Both the position numbers and the translations under genes were made by a program. DNA of 64,000 nucleotides from Lepidostoma basale (lineage: Eukaryota; Arthropoda; Insecta; Trichoptera; Lepidostomatidae): the NCBI GenBank assembly GCA_022606425.2, contig JAHDVF020001471.1:372001-436000 (forward strand). Reading direction: 5' to 3'. Below, piece after piece: positions 1 to 12,800 of the stretch. The notes beneath the pieces were generated by a model. That model had not been told where the DNA came from. It ran no database searches and saw nothing but the letters and a program-made list of their open reading frames with translations. Every line of letters starts with the position of its first letter. The stretch's first letter is position 1.

Positions 1-893
1 TTATGTAATTACACGTATGTTCCTTATTTTACAAATGTGCTAGTATTTATCCGTGTATATATCGCGAGCAATCATAAGGAAATGACGGACATTGACAAAC
101 ACTCGTAAGCCTACACATATTTACAAATGAATTGTGTTCTCGAATATTGAGTAAACATTCTTAATTTAATCCCCTCTCGATTGATCATGATGGTGAAATA
201 AACATATTGCGCCAGCCCGCTTCCTCGGACTCCCGCAACACCTGCCAAATAGATGTTCACAAGTGACAAGTGCACCATTCCCCATCCCGCTGACTTGCCA
301 TGTTTGGCAACAAACCGATCGCCAATATGATCATTATGAAGAAAACAAATGGTACACGCGCTAATGGATTATCCGCGTTGTGACCTTTGAAGAATGATCA
401 TCGGAATGAGTCACATCAGGTCCCGCGCTGGATGACATTAGCATAATCTTACTCTCGGGTGATTAATCCTCTGATTCACGCGGGTTGGTCAATCTCGTAC
501 TAATTACTATTCATTCGACATTCTGTCGCATTCATATTCCATTGTACGAGCGACTCAATACACTTTTTGTACACCCACTGGATAAACGTTCGTTACCTTT
601 TCAACCGTCATTGTTCAATGTTATTATCTTTACCCGAATAGGTAAATCGCTGATAAGCTTTACACTCCTTAATATCTATCTGCTCAGCACACTATCTATT
701 ATCTTTAGGCGTACGGACTGCGCGCACCTACACTCATTATTTTATTTTATTTTTAGTATCGATCACACGCCATACGGGTAGGTATGCGATAATCGGAAAT
801 GACACAAATAGCGGACGGACTATCGAGGAAAGGATGACGAAAAAGTTTTCATCGAAAAGTGCGAGTGCGTAAAGTGAGGTTATATCAGTGAAG
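1..893 (+). promoter_or_regulatory. 5' flank and 5' UTR of the verprolin gene
   Basis: I see no convincing coding exon here. A pyrimidine-rich tract ending in TTTTAG at 751-756 looks like a 3' splice site, so a 5' UTR exon beginning near 757 probably runs into the start codon at 894, with a noncoding first exon further upstream. Small open frames in this stretch (for example 485-781) have no start context or composition to support them. Confidence 0.35.
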
Positions 894-3800
894 ATGCCCG
901 CGCCGCCGCCGCCCCCGCCTCCCGGGCCGCCGCCCCCTGGCCCGCCCCCGCCGCCGGCCCCCGCGCAGGCCTTCCGCTCGGGCGGCAAAAGCTCCGGAGA
1001 CGGCCGCAACGACCTGCTGCAGTCCATCCGCCAGGGCGCCAAACTCAAAAAAGCCGTGACGGTGGACAAGAGTGCTCCTGCGATCCCAGGGAAAGTGAGT
1101 GCAGTGGCTCCCAGCGCAGGGAACGGAGTGGGGCCCCGGGGCCCAGCGCCCGCGCTCAATGGCGGACCGCCCTCCCTCGGAGGCCTATTTGCTGGGGGAA
1201 TGCCCAAGCTGAGACCCACTGGCAAGGGATATGGTAACTACTATTGTACTTTATAATATAATGCCTACTGATTAGATAATGGAGTTGTTATTCTAATTTC
1301 ATAGTCCTTAGATTTTTTTTTGTCTACGTAATTTGTAATTTTACTATCTTTGTAAAATTATTCATTCAATGTAGTAAAAAAATTGTGTCTATAATCGTTA
1401 CGTTATAAGCAAACCATAAATATTTGTGGCTAGAATAATACATACCATTGAAGATCTTCGTTTGTTTCTCTTGTGACGTCCAGTACTTGCATTATCTGGT
1501 CTGGCCATGTTTCCATTTACTTCTTGTTTAGATTTTATTCATTCACCAACAATTTCTATGACACTTCTGCACTTTCTAACACTTGTTTTCCCTCTATACG
1601 GATAATTAAATGAAAATGAATATTCACTTCGCTCGCTCCTTGAATTGTATTTTATAAGGAAGAGTATCAACAGTAATGAACCGGCCAAATCAACGCACAG
1701 TATTATTATGGTTTATTGGACCTGACTTGTGTATAAACAATACATAATTTAAACACCTCCATTTGCAATATTTTGAAAACATTTCAATTTCATTTTATAC
1801 ACCACAGTCTTCAACGATACATTTTCGTGATTGCTTGCAAGATTAATTCTTAGTGTATATAACATTGTGCTGCGCAAAATGACTTCGGACAAGTACCAAA
1901 CGGATATTGATGAAATGAGAATAGAAGAAATATTATCTTTCGTACGAAGTAATTCCAATTCCAATGTGTTGAGTGATGGAGATATCTGTGATGTAATAGA
2001 GTCCCTCTATTGCAAAACTACCATCAAATGTGCTTATTTGGCCCTGTGCAATTATCCGCAAGTGTGCAAAGTCCCCAAAACTTACAGAAAACGTAGAAAA
2101 TACCTTCAAAAAATCATTGAGCTAACGAAAGAATCCCACTTCCCCTCTGTGGACCTTCCCAGTGACTCGCCATTCCCTTCAGCTGGCAGCGAAGATGTGA
2201 CTTTTAAAAGTATCTACACTAGAGGAAGGAAGATATTTAAGAATAATAGTAAAAATATAGGTTCTTTTCTTAACAAGCATTTCTCTAAAATGATGAAAAA
2301 TATACAGACCGTCAATAAGAAAGGATTCATCCAAAGAATGCATTTACATATGCTATGGAGAACCAATCCATTGGAAAAATTCCAACAATTCAGGAAGCGC
2401 AATGTCAATTTTGTGGAGTCTTTTCAGTATAACAAGGACTCACCGTGCTTCCTGGACTCCGCCAGTATATCCTCCTTCAGCAGTACATCTCACTCTCTTG
2501 TATCGCAACCGGTGTTTGATATTTCCGTTTCTGTCCAAAGCAATACTAAATGTTGCAATACTTTTCAAATAATTCCTGAAATTCATTATACTAACAGTAA
2601 GGCACTTTCTATTTTTTATTTCAACTTATCTCAGTCTCTATTACATTCAAAATATTATTACTTAAAATTTCTTGGTAAAAGTTCATTGTAAATAATAAAA
2701 TTAAAAAAATTAATAAAAAAGTTCATTACGTTAAAATTTTAATTGAGTATTAATTCACTTGAACAATAATATTAATAGTTCTGTAAATCTTGCTTTTTCT
2801 TTAGTATATTTCTTTATTTTACATTAAACAAGCATATTGGTTGAACAGGCGGAAATCAGAGCAGCTCCCAGCCCAGGGGATCTCCTACTTCTGCCACGCT
2901 CCCTCGAAGGACGACGCAGTCACCGGAGAAGCCTGCCCCCCAGAAGGTGGTGGACTCGGGCCCAGGGCCCTTGTCCGTGAGCCAATTGAGCCAGGTCCTG
3001 GGACAAACGTTGAACCAGGGTCGACCCAAAGAGGGCCCCAAGCAGCCTCCGGGTCGGGGGCCCCCGCCTCAGCCCCCACCGCCCCCACAGACGAGTGCGC
3101 CAAATCTTAGTATGGTGAGTTTATTCATTTGAATATCCATTATAATGGAGGGGTCTCTTTTACAGTCTCCATTTTACTAAGTTACATAATTATTTAATTT
3201 CAGTTTCAAAAACACCAATAAGAAGTAACGAAAAAACAAATTATATTATATAATTACTTGTTTTTATATTTCGATGGGTTTCATTATTTACAGTTAACTT
3301 CTTCCGACAAATTTCAATTAACAACAAATATATCAATAACAAGTGTATTTATAAATCCTGTCTATAATTACCCTTCTTATTTATGTATATACACAATTTT
3401 TTATAAAGAAATACATTTAGAAAAAAACAACAACAACAAAAACAGGCTCGCTGATGAATAAAAAGAATATACGAGTACTGTTAATATGTGTCATTGCATA
3501 ATGTCAATCCCTGTATTACACACAAATGCATGGTCGACATTCAACCTGTTAAATAAATAACACTGTGAATGAAATATTCATAAAGTTTATGAATATAATA
3601 ACCCTCTATAAATTTTTCTGTCACTTCTTTATTATAATTTCTAGGAATAAAAACAGTGTTAATATCTTAAGGGGGTATTCTAGTCTAGATGCCCAAATTT
3701 TAGGTGTTTTTTCAGGCGCTATAAAGAAAAAACAATAAACATTTTTAGCATAAGTTATTTATTGATATTTCAACAATATAAAAAAGTACAATAATAAAAA

Positions 3801-6800
3801 TAAATCAATAATGCAAAAAAGTGCAGGCTGACAAAGTGGGGCTTCAAAAAATAGTATGTCCTGGTTGGCATGATTGCAGTCCTTCCAGTAATCTGAAAAA
3901 AATTTTCTTTAAAATTCTTGAAGAAGAAGGATGTAGTTATCGCACTACGTAGGGAAATTTTGAAAAAAAAAAACGCAAAATGGCGGCGATTTGAAAAAAA
4001 TATTTCTCTTTTGCCCTATTTTTTTCAACTTTTGATTTTTTATTTTTAAATATTATAAAATATTTTTTTAACTAAATCGGTACTTGAGATATCATGCCAA
4101 CGGTATTGAATAAATTAAGTTTTGGAAAAACGCATTTAAAGTTTGGAGTCGAGTTTCGCGCGATCTTAGTCTAATGGTGTGTTATACTTACATTTTCTCA
4201 ATCAGCGATCCCAGCCTCATACAATTTTCACCCTTCCATGAAGTCGATTTCTAATGATTGAGTACAAAAGAGTTTACATAATGTGGGCTCTTCCCAGGTA
4301 GTCAGAGTTTGCCTACCGCCTATTGTTCATTCCTCCCGGCCAGACCGATTTAGTCGGTGGGTCACAAAAATAGCTGTAACTTCGAAAATATTCAGAATTT
4401 CAGAAAATCCTCTTAGGGGTTTATCCAATAACAGTCATATTATAATTCTCTTCATATTATAATATCTTCATATTATAATATCTCTTTACAAGTTGTCTCA
4501 TTTTGCTTTAGTACATGCTGTTTCATTGCTGGATGTTTACAAAAAACAATAATATTGTGTTTCGTAAAAGTCCATTATTTACATTGTTTTACTTTTAAAA
4601 TTTCACATTGATATTTTTTTATCTGATTTGTATTTTTTTTTATAAGAATGGTGTGATAATTCTTGTGTTCAGATCTTTTTCTATTGCATAAAATAATAGT
4701 TTGAATAGTGAAGTTACCACAATATATTTATTGTTCTTAATTTTATGTTACTCTTCCTATTCTACAATCTTTTTTCTATTTGATTGTGTGCCATCGGTTT
4801 AATGATATATTTATTTAAACTTGGTTTATAACATTTGATTTTCTTAATTTATTTCATTCTACTTAAATTATGAAAGGTATCGATTTGGACATATGGAATG
4901 CACGGATGAAGAAAGAATGCTTAATGTATGCATTAACAACGTGAATGGAGTACGGAGTCGAGGAAGACCAAGGAAATGGCATTACCAAATTACTCGAATT
5001 TTAAAGATTGGCCCATGTTAAAAGTCGAATGAATCAATGTGGGTCTGTGAATGTGCAGGAAATTAGAGAGGTGTGTCAGGATAGAGTAGTGTGGCAATCT
5101 ATTCTCTCTGCCTACCTTTCTGGAAAAACGACGTGATGGGTTTTTGTTATTGTATTCTACATTTATCAAGCATCTTTATTTAAATATACTATCGTGATTA
5201 AATTCTTAATTTGAATTCTTTGCATTAGCAGAAACTGTCTACTTATAATAAATGATTTTGTATTACCTCTCACAAACTGATGGATCATCCAATAACCACT
5301 ATTTGAGTTAGATAAACCGAGTTTAGTCACGTAGAATTTACTTTATGATATCAGCGCATTCATTAAACATGCAACGCCGCTATTTTATTGGAAGTAAGGA
5401 AATAGAAATTTTAGAACCGGTGCAAACTAATATGTTGATATCATGTTATCCTTCTTTATTATTTATTTGAAAATGAAGATACTTTATCTATGAATTAACT
5501 TTTGTTTCTTTAGTTTTGTCTTTAAAACTTGACCCCTAATGACGCTTGGGAGGAACATTACAGTCATGTTTTATTTCCTATTCAACGCAAAGTATTTAAA
5601 ACAAATGTTACATTTAAATACATCGGGATTATTTATTAATTTACATCGTCAACATATACTTAAATAGTGCACTTAAAGTTGTCATCGCAAACAAAAGCCT
5701 ATCCAAAAAAGCTAAGATGGCAGTGCACAATGGTGTTCTTGTGCCGACCCTTATGTATGGAAGTGAAGCATAGAACTGGCAAAAGAAGGATGAAAGTAGA
5801 ATAAATGCAGTAGAAATGAGATCTCTAAGACGAATGTGTGGCAAATCTGTTTATGATAGAGTGACAAATGCAAGTATAAGAAGTGAATGTGGTGCGAATG
5901 AAAGTGTTATGAACAAAATAAGGAAAGGGTCATTAAGATGGTTTGGACACATGGAAAGAATGAGTGAAGACAGAATGGTAAAGAAGGTATATATATGTAA
6001 ACGGCGTGAACGGAGCTAGAAATAGAGGAAGGCCGAGGAAAACGTGGCACGATCAAATCAATCAAATATTGAATGTCGGTCACGTGAGGAGTCGGAAAAA
6101 TCGACGTGCGTGCATGACAAGATGTATGAATGTAGAGGAAGCGAGAGACGTATGTCAGGACAGAACAGTGTGGCGTTCCATTCTTTCTGCCTACCCCTCC
6201 GGGGAGACGGCGTGATGGTAAGTTAGTTAGTTAGTTAAATAGAGGAAGACCGAGGAAAACGTGGCACAATCAAATAAATCAAATATTGAGTGTCGGCCAC
6301 GTGAGGAGTCAGAGAAATCGACGTGCGTGCATGACACGATGTACGAATGTTGAGGAAGCAAGAGAAATATGTCTTGAAAGAAAAGTGTGGCAGTCCATTC
6401 TTTTTGTCTACCCCTTCGGAGAAACAGCGTAATGGTTGTTTAGTTTTTTTATTTATTCATAAGATTAAACAATAACTATCTAGCAAATAGAATTATAGTT
6501 TTTGATTTATTACACAAACTTGTCATCAATAAAACCTCAATTGTAACATTTTTAATTTTATTAATTTTATTACTAATAATTTTCTTCTAATGTTCTTTTC
6601 ATCGAACCCGTCTCAAAATTTAAATCTGTAGAAAGTTTAAAAAAAAAGTGATTGTTGTCATTCAAGTGTTTTTGATCGCTTGTCCATAGACAAAATCTAG
6701 TGCAACTATTGGCTATTAGCAACTATTCTAGTACTCTACCTGGCGAGGATTAGTTTTAGATGTCAAATGAGATAAATAATGGCTTTAATTTGTAAATGTT

Positions 6801-9800
6801 GCACTCAAAATTTTATTCATATAACATTCAAACCTGTTTTTAATATTTGTGCGGATGTTTTTATTTTCCTGTGCATAACAAGTTTTGAACGTGATTGCTG
6901 TACTTTTCGTGCCCATCGTGGTTAAAGTATTTGTCATTTTATAACCATTAAAAAACATGTTAAATAGTTTATATGTTTTTTTTTTAATTTAACATTTTTA
7001 ATCACTTTTCACTGTGTGATGTTTTTCATCCCAATCTGCTGTAAATGTACTTTGCATATCATTAAGTACTCCTTACTTCTTTTTTTTCAGAGAAATACAT
7101 TCATGTATGAGTTAAAAGTGAGTAAATTTCAAAAACATGATTTCCTAATCAACTAATAAAAATAATACATTTAATAAAATAACACTCTAAGCCATAATTG
7201 CAATGCAAATTAATTCAATAATTAAAATAATCTAATAAATCAGTAACTCCTCCATATTTATTCCTGAGTTTTTTTCTTGCCAATTTAAAACTAAACTAAA
7301 CAAACTTGAAATAAGCAAACAAACCATCACACCGTTTCACCGCAGGGGTAGGCAGAGAGAATGGACCACCACACTACTCTATCCTGGCAAACCTCTCTAG
7401 CTTCCTCCACATTCATACAACGAGTCATACACACACTTCGATTCCTCCGACTTCTAACATGACCAACCTTTAAAATTTGATTAATTTGGTGATGCCATGT
7501 TTTCCTCGGTCTGCCTCGACTCCGTACTCCATTTACATCATTAACGTATACTTAATTAACCATTCTTTCTCCATCCATGCGTTCCATATGTCCGAACCAT
7601 CGCATCGATCCTTTCATAATTTTGTTCATAATACCTTCTTCCGCTCTACATTCCTTTCTTATATCAACATTTGAGATTCTGTCGTATATCATTCTACCAC
7701 ACATACGTCTAATGGACCTCATCTCTACCGCATTTATTCTGCTTTCATCCTTCTTCTGCCAGTTCCATGCTTCACTTCCATACATTAGGGATGGGACCAG
7801 AACTCCATTGTGAACAGCCGTTGTCGCTTTCATTGATAGATTCTTGTTTCCAATAACTATTCTTAAAGCTCCATTCACTTTGTTACCCGCACCAACCCTT
7901 CTTTCGACGTCACTATCCGTTTGGCCATCTGCTGTGAACATGCTACCTAAATACACAAATTCGCTCACCTGTTCCAATTAAATTTGAAACAGGTCACGTA
8001 GTTGGTTTAGAGCATCTGGTACAAATGGATGGGATAAAGATAAAAGTTATTTGAATGGAAATAAATATTAGTCAGAAAAGGCTAAGATAATATGACATTA
8101 CCAATTTGATCCAATGTTAAATATCAGCCTTGTTCACAATCGAAACAATCAAAAAACGTGACGCTTTTGAAGACAGAAGATTGTGGAATTGTATTCTCTA
8201 TCCACCTCCCTTGGGGATACAGCGTAGTCATAAGTTTGATAGAATTAACCTCTCCGCTAGTGAGTTTTTATTTACTTAACTGCATCTGGGGAGTGAGTTC
8301 TCGTAGCAAATGGTTGTCACTCTATGAGAAACTTCGAATAACGTCACAGATATTTTGTTGTTCAAATTTTCAGTTTGGTAATGTAGGGCAGTGCTCCGCA
8401 ACCGGTGTGCCGTGAGCCGGATGCAGGTATGCCGCGGTCAAATACATAATGAAAAAAATATTCAGTTATAGTCGGAAGTCGTGAAATGCGAAAGAGTCGA
8501 CTCTTTCGTAAATCAGCCCAGGTGACCTTTTTTTATAGTTTTTTTTAGCTCATTCAGATTTTTAGTGAAAATCTGATGGGATATTTTTTGTTGGCGACCT
8601 TTATTTAGGCCATTTGCGAAAAATCAAACATTCGATTTTCCGAATGAGCCTAAAATAAAAGTCACCAACATCTCAGCTGAGCTGATTAAAGCCCACGCCT
8701 AGACCGAATTTTAGCTTTAGGTGTGCCGCGGAATTCTAGGAAAAACTTAGGTGTACCGTAGGTGAGAAAAGGTTGCGGAGCACTGATGTAGGGAACCACT
8801 ACAAATATTTGTAAAAGTACTTGACAAAGTCCAACAGTAAACATATATTTTCTTTAAATCAGACTGCGTTTATACTATAGGCGCGGACGCGTCGGTGAGT
8901 CCATACTCCTTAGAGACTTTTTTCTACTTCACGCGCCCGTGTGTCCATACTCACGGAGAGGTTAAAATACAGACAGCTGGTTTACTTAACCCTTACCACT
9001 CGTATGTCCTATGTGACTCGTATTTCTTGGCAACTCCTTTTTTCTCTCCCTCTAAATGTGTCATATTCCAAATATTTTAATTTGTACCAATAGTTATTCA
9101 AATGAATATTACATTTAATATTTTTAGACTGCATTTAAAATATATATAGGAATTAGAAAAACTAGACTAGTTCAATTTTTATTATCTTGAGTTCAACCAT
9201 ACTTTTTTTATTTTAATACCAGACTAATGTGTTGAAAATCTGTGTATGATAAAATGTCTAATGAAATATATAAGAAGCGAATGCGGTGCGAATGAAAGTG
9301 TTATGAACAAAATAATGAGAGGATATTTAAGATGATTTGAACACATGAAAATAATGAATGATGAAAGATTGGTAAATACAGCATATGTTAACAATGTAAA
9401 TGGAACTAGAAATAGAGGAAGAACGAGGAAAACGTGGCATTGAATGTCGGCCACGTGAGGAGTCGGAAAAATCGACATGCGTGTATGACACGATGTATAA
9501 ATTTTGAGGAAGCGAGAGAAGCATGTCTGGAAAGAAAAATGTGGCAGTCCATTATTTTTGCCTACTCCTTCAGAGAGACGGCGTGATGGTTAGCTAGTTA
9601 GTTTTGTAAAATAAATGTTTTTTTAAATTTTTCGACTATTTCTTAAAATTCGTGATCAATTCATATATACGAGTACATTTGGTCTAAATTTTTAATTGTT
9701 TATCATCATGTCACCCTCTTCATTGTTTCATTGAGGAAGCCACATTTGTGCCAATTTAGAATTGTCGCTGTTTAATCTAACTCAGGGCTGTCCAATGAAC

Positions 9801-12800
9801 ACAAAACAGTCATCATATCCACTAAAAAATAATTATTTTATTTATTTATTGATATATTTAATATACTCGTAGATATTTGTTTTAATAAAATTTACCATGT
9901 ATAAGTTCTTTTCACCCTTTGACTGGTATGATGTTTATCAAAATACTAGTGAGAAATGCTACTATCCATAATTAATTTTGAAAAATATCTAAAAACATCT
10001 ATAAATTACATGCTTCATCGTTTGTGTGTATAAAAAATAGCATACGAGAATTAGAAAATATACGTGAAATTTACATATTTTGTTCTATTATACTTTCTAA
10101 CCGATCGCGAATATCAGATGCAGCGTTCATATTTAGATTTTTAGATTTAAAACACGTCTTAATGCGTCGTTAAGGTGATTGCATCACAAAAACGGCACTT
10201 TTAAAGTTAGCATATTATTATACAGATGGTCTACCGAACTTGCACTTTCTTCGTTGTTTGCTTGATGGTATGAGAATGAATATGAAAAACAATATATTGT
10301 TAAGAGTTAAGAATTTTGATCCTAGCTTTTAATTTTAGATAAACTTAATGCATTAACACTGTGGAATTCCATAATGATGAATTTTTTTTTATGAATAAAC
10401 AGTTTATATCGTTCTCCCGGTGATAAAGATGTAAGCCTTCGAAACATGTCGAGAAAAATAAACTCAAAAGTGGAAAAAACAGTGTTATAATTCATAAAAA
10501 AAATTATAATCTTTGATCCTTTTTTTTCTATAAACTTAAGCGGTTAATTACTGTGGAATTCCATAATGTCGTTTTTTTTGTTGATAAATTACAACGCTGT
10601 TTTTACACTTTTGAGAAATGTAGAAAAAACAGTGTTATAATTCATAAAAAAATCTTCAATCTTTGATTCAATTTAAAGTGAAAATTTTGCGTCTGAGTAA
10701 AAATAATTATCATACTATTTTTTTTGTGTGGGCATTTTCTTCTAAAAAAACATGTATTCAAAATATCATTTTTTTACTTATGATCATAATGTTTTATGAA
10801 TCAGTTTTTTTTTTTTTTTCAAATCTATCCCAAAATTAACACGTTTATTTGGCATTTAAAAAGTTAAATGGAATATAAATAACTACAATGTGACATGAAA
10901 ACATGATACATAAAATATCACTTCATTTTAGGAAATATGAACCATTGTATGATTTTTTTTTAGGATGTACCTCTCATGTTGCATTTTTAGTATTTTGTCT
11001 TCGGGTTATCATATGTTGGGCAGCCCTTAACTAGCCTATATGCACTCTGCTTACCATCAACTCGTCTGACTAAACTATACTGTGACCTTTTTGGCACTGG
11101 CATCGCTTCACACTCGGATTTCAATTGAAATATAAAAACGGATTATCAGATATGTGTTATGAATTCCAATGTACTCGTATAACACCCCGAACCGAAATGT
11201 ACTGCATCATTCTGTAGAATTTGTTTCTATCGTCAGTTCAATTTTGTTATAATGTCACTGCTGGCTTATCAAAATCTATTTGGTTTAAAGTATAATAACC
11301 AATTTTTACAAAAACAGGAATTACAATAGTGATAAAATATGTTTGTTCTAATTTTAAAACCACTTAGTGGCACCCTCTTATCTCTATAATCATGAATAAT
11401 TATCAATTGTTGTACTTTGTAAGTTTAAATAATACACATTGAAGGTTCTTTTTTTTATTAGTTATCAGGTTTAAGTAAATGTGTTTAAGTATAATATACA
11501 ATTTGGATCAGATAATCAAATATAATATATCCATTAACATCATGAATGAAGAAAGATTGGTATAGAAAGAATATGTTAATGATGTAAACAAAACTAGAAA
11601 TAGAGACATCAAATAAATCAAATATTGAATCTAATGATTTTACTGAAATCACTTGACGGAAGTTCATTTTAAATAAAGCAATTTTTTTTATCAACTACTT
11701 ACACTTATTCCACACTTCCACATATTAAATAAGAAGTTAGTAAAAAAACATTGTTTTATTTAATTATTTTTTCAAATATTGAATGTCAACCACACGAGGA
11801 GTCTGAGAAATTGACACAATGTTGAGGAAGTGAGAGAAGTATGTCAGGAAAGGACAGAATAACAGTCCATTCTTTCTGCCGACCCCTTCGGAGAGATGGC
11901 GTGAGTTAATTTTATTGATATTATATAGAAATTATAGCGTTACAACAATGGTACTGTCTTATTTGATTTCATTGAATGGATTATTCATCAACTGCCATTG
12001 AGTCAAATAATTTCGGCCACATACGGCATAATTAATATTCCCATTGTGTTTTGTCTTACAAATGAACGTCCTCAAATGTACTCGAGGTATTTTTAACATT
12101 TTGGAACTGAGTCATGATAAGGAAAACAAGTTTCATATGAACATTGACAATAGATGTTTACCTATAAATACCACTTCCATATTTATGACATCACAAGAGC
12201 TGTGGTGTCTCTTTGTTGCTTTGACGTCTTTTTGTATTACTCAGTCAGTTAGTGACAGCTTTAACTTAAATAGTTATTTCCCATTGACGTATGCAGCTTT
12301 CTTCACTTAACATATATTTAACTTCGGTGGTCAGTGACTAATTAAAGTCATAAGAACTCTCAAATGAGGCAACTGACCTCAACCATTGATTTTGAATGAT
12401 TCATATGCACAGTTTTTTTTTGTAGCTGATACACACCCGGCTGTTGACTTACTTCCTGCAACATTATCAAGCCTCAAGCTTATCTGTTTATCCTCTCAGC
12501 CCATCCATATGAAACCTTTTTATTTTATGTATGATTTAGTTCATGGTATGGATGTGATAATTTTTACCCACCAAGAGCATAAATTCACATTTTTTTTAAG
12601 TATCAGAAGTCATTGGTATATATGGATGGTTCAGAATATTAATGGATCAAGTCCATCGATCCTGATTCTGAGATAATTAGACCTAAAGTTGAAAGACTTT
12701 TGTAAAATCCACGGATGTTTTCACTGCAAACACTTAATTTTTTTTTTTTTTTACTTGTATACAACAGGTCGTTTTGAACCCAATTACTGCATACAATTTA

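Noticed and set aside
737..1225. 162-codon minus-strand frame
   Set aside because: Complement of the proline-rich first verprolin exon; the plus strand carries the WH2 motif.
12044..12676. Two plus-strand frames of 88 and 96 codons
   Set aside because: AT-rich, hydrophobic, no homology signal, no good start context; probably chance frames within repeat DNA.
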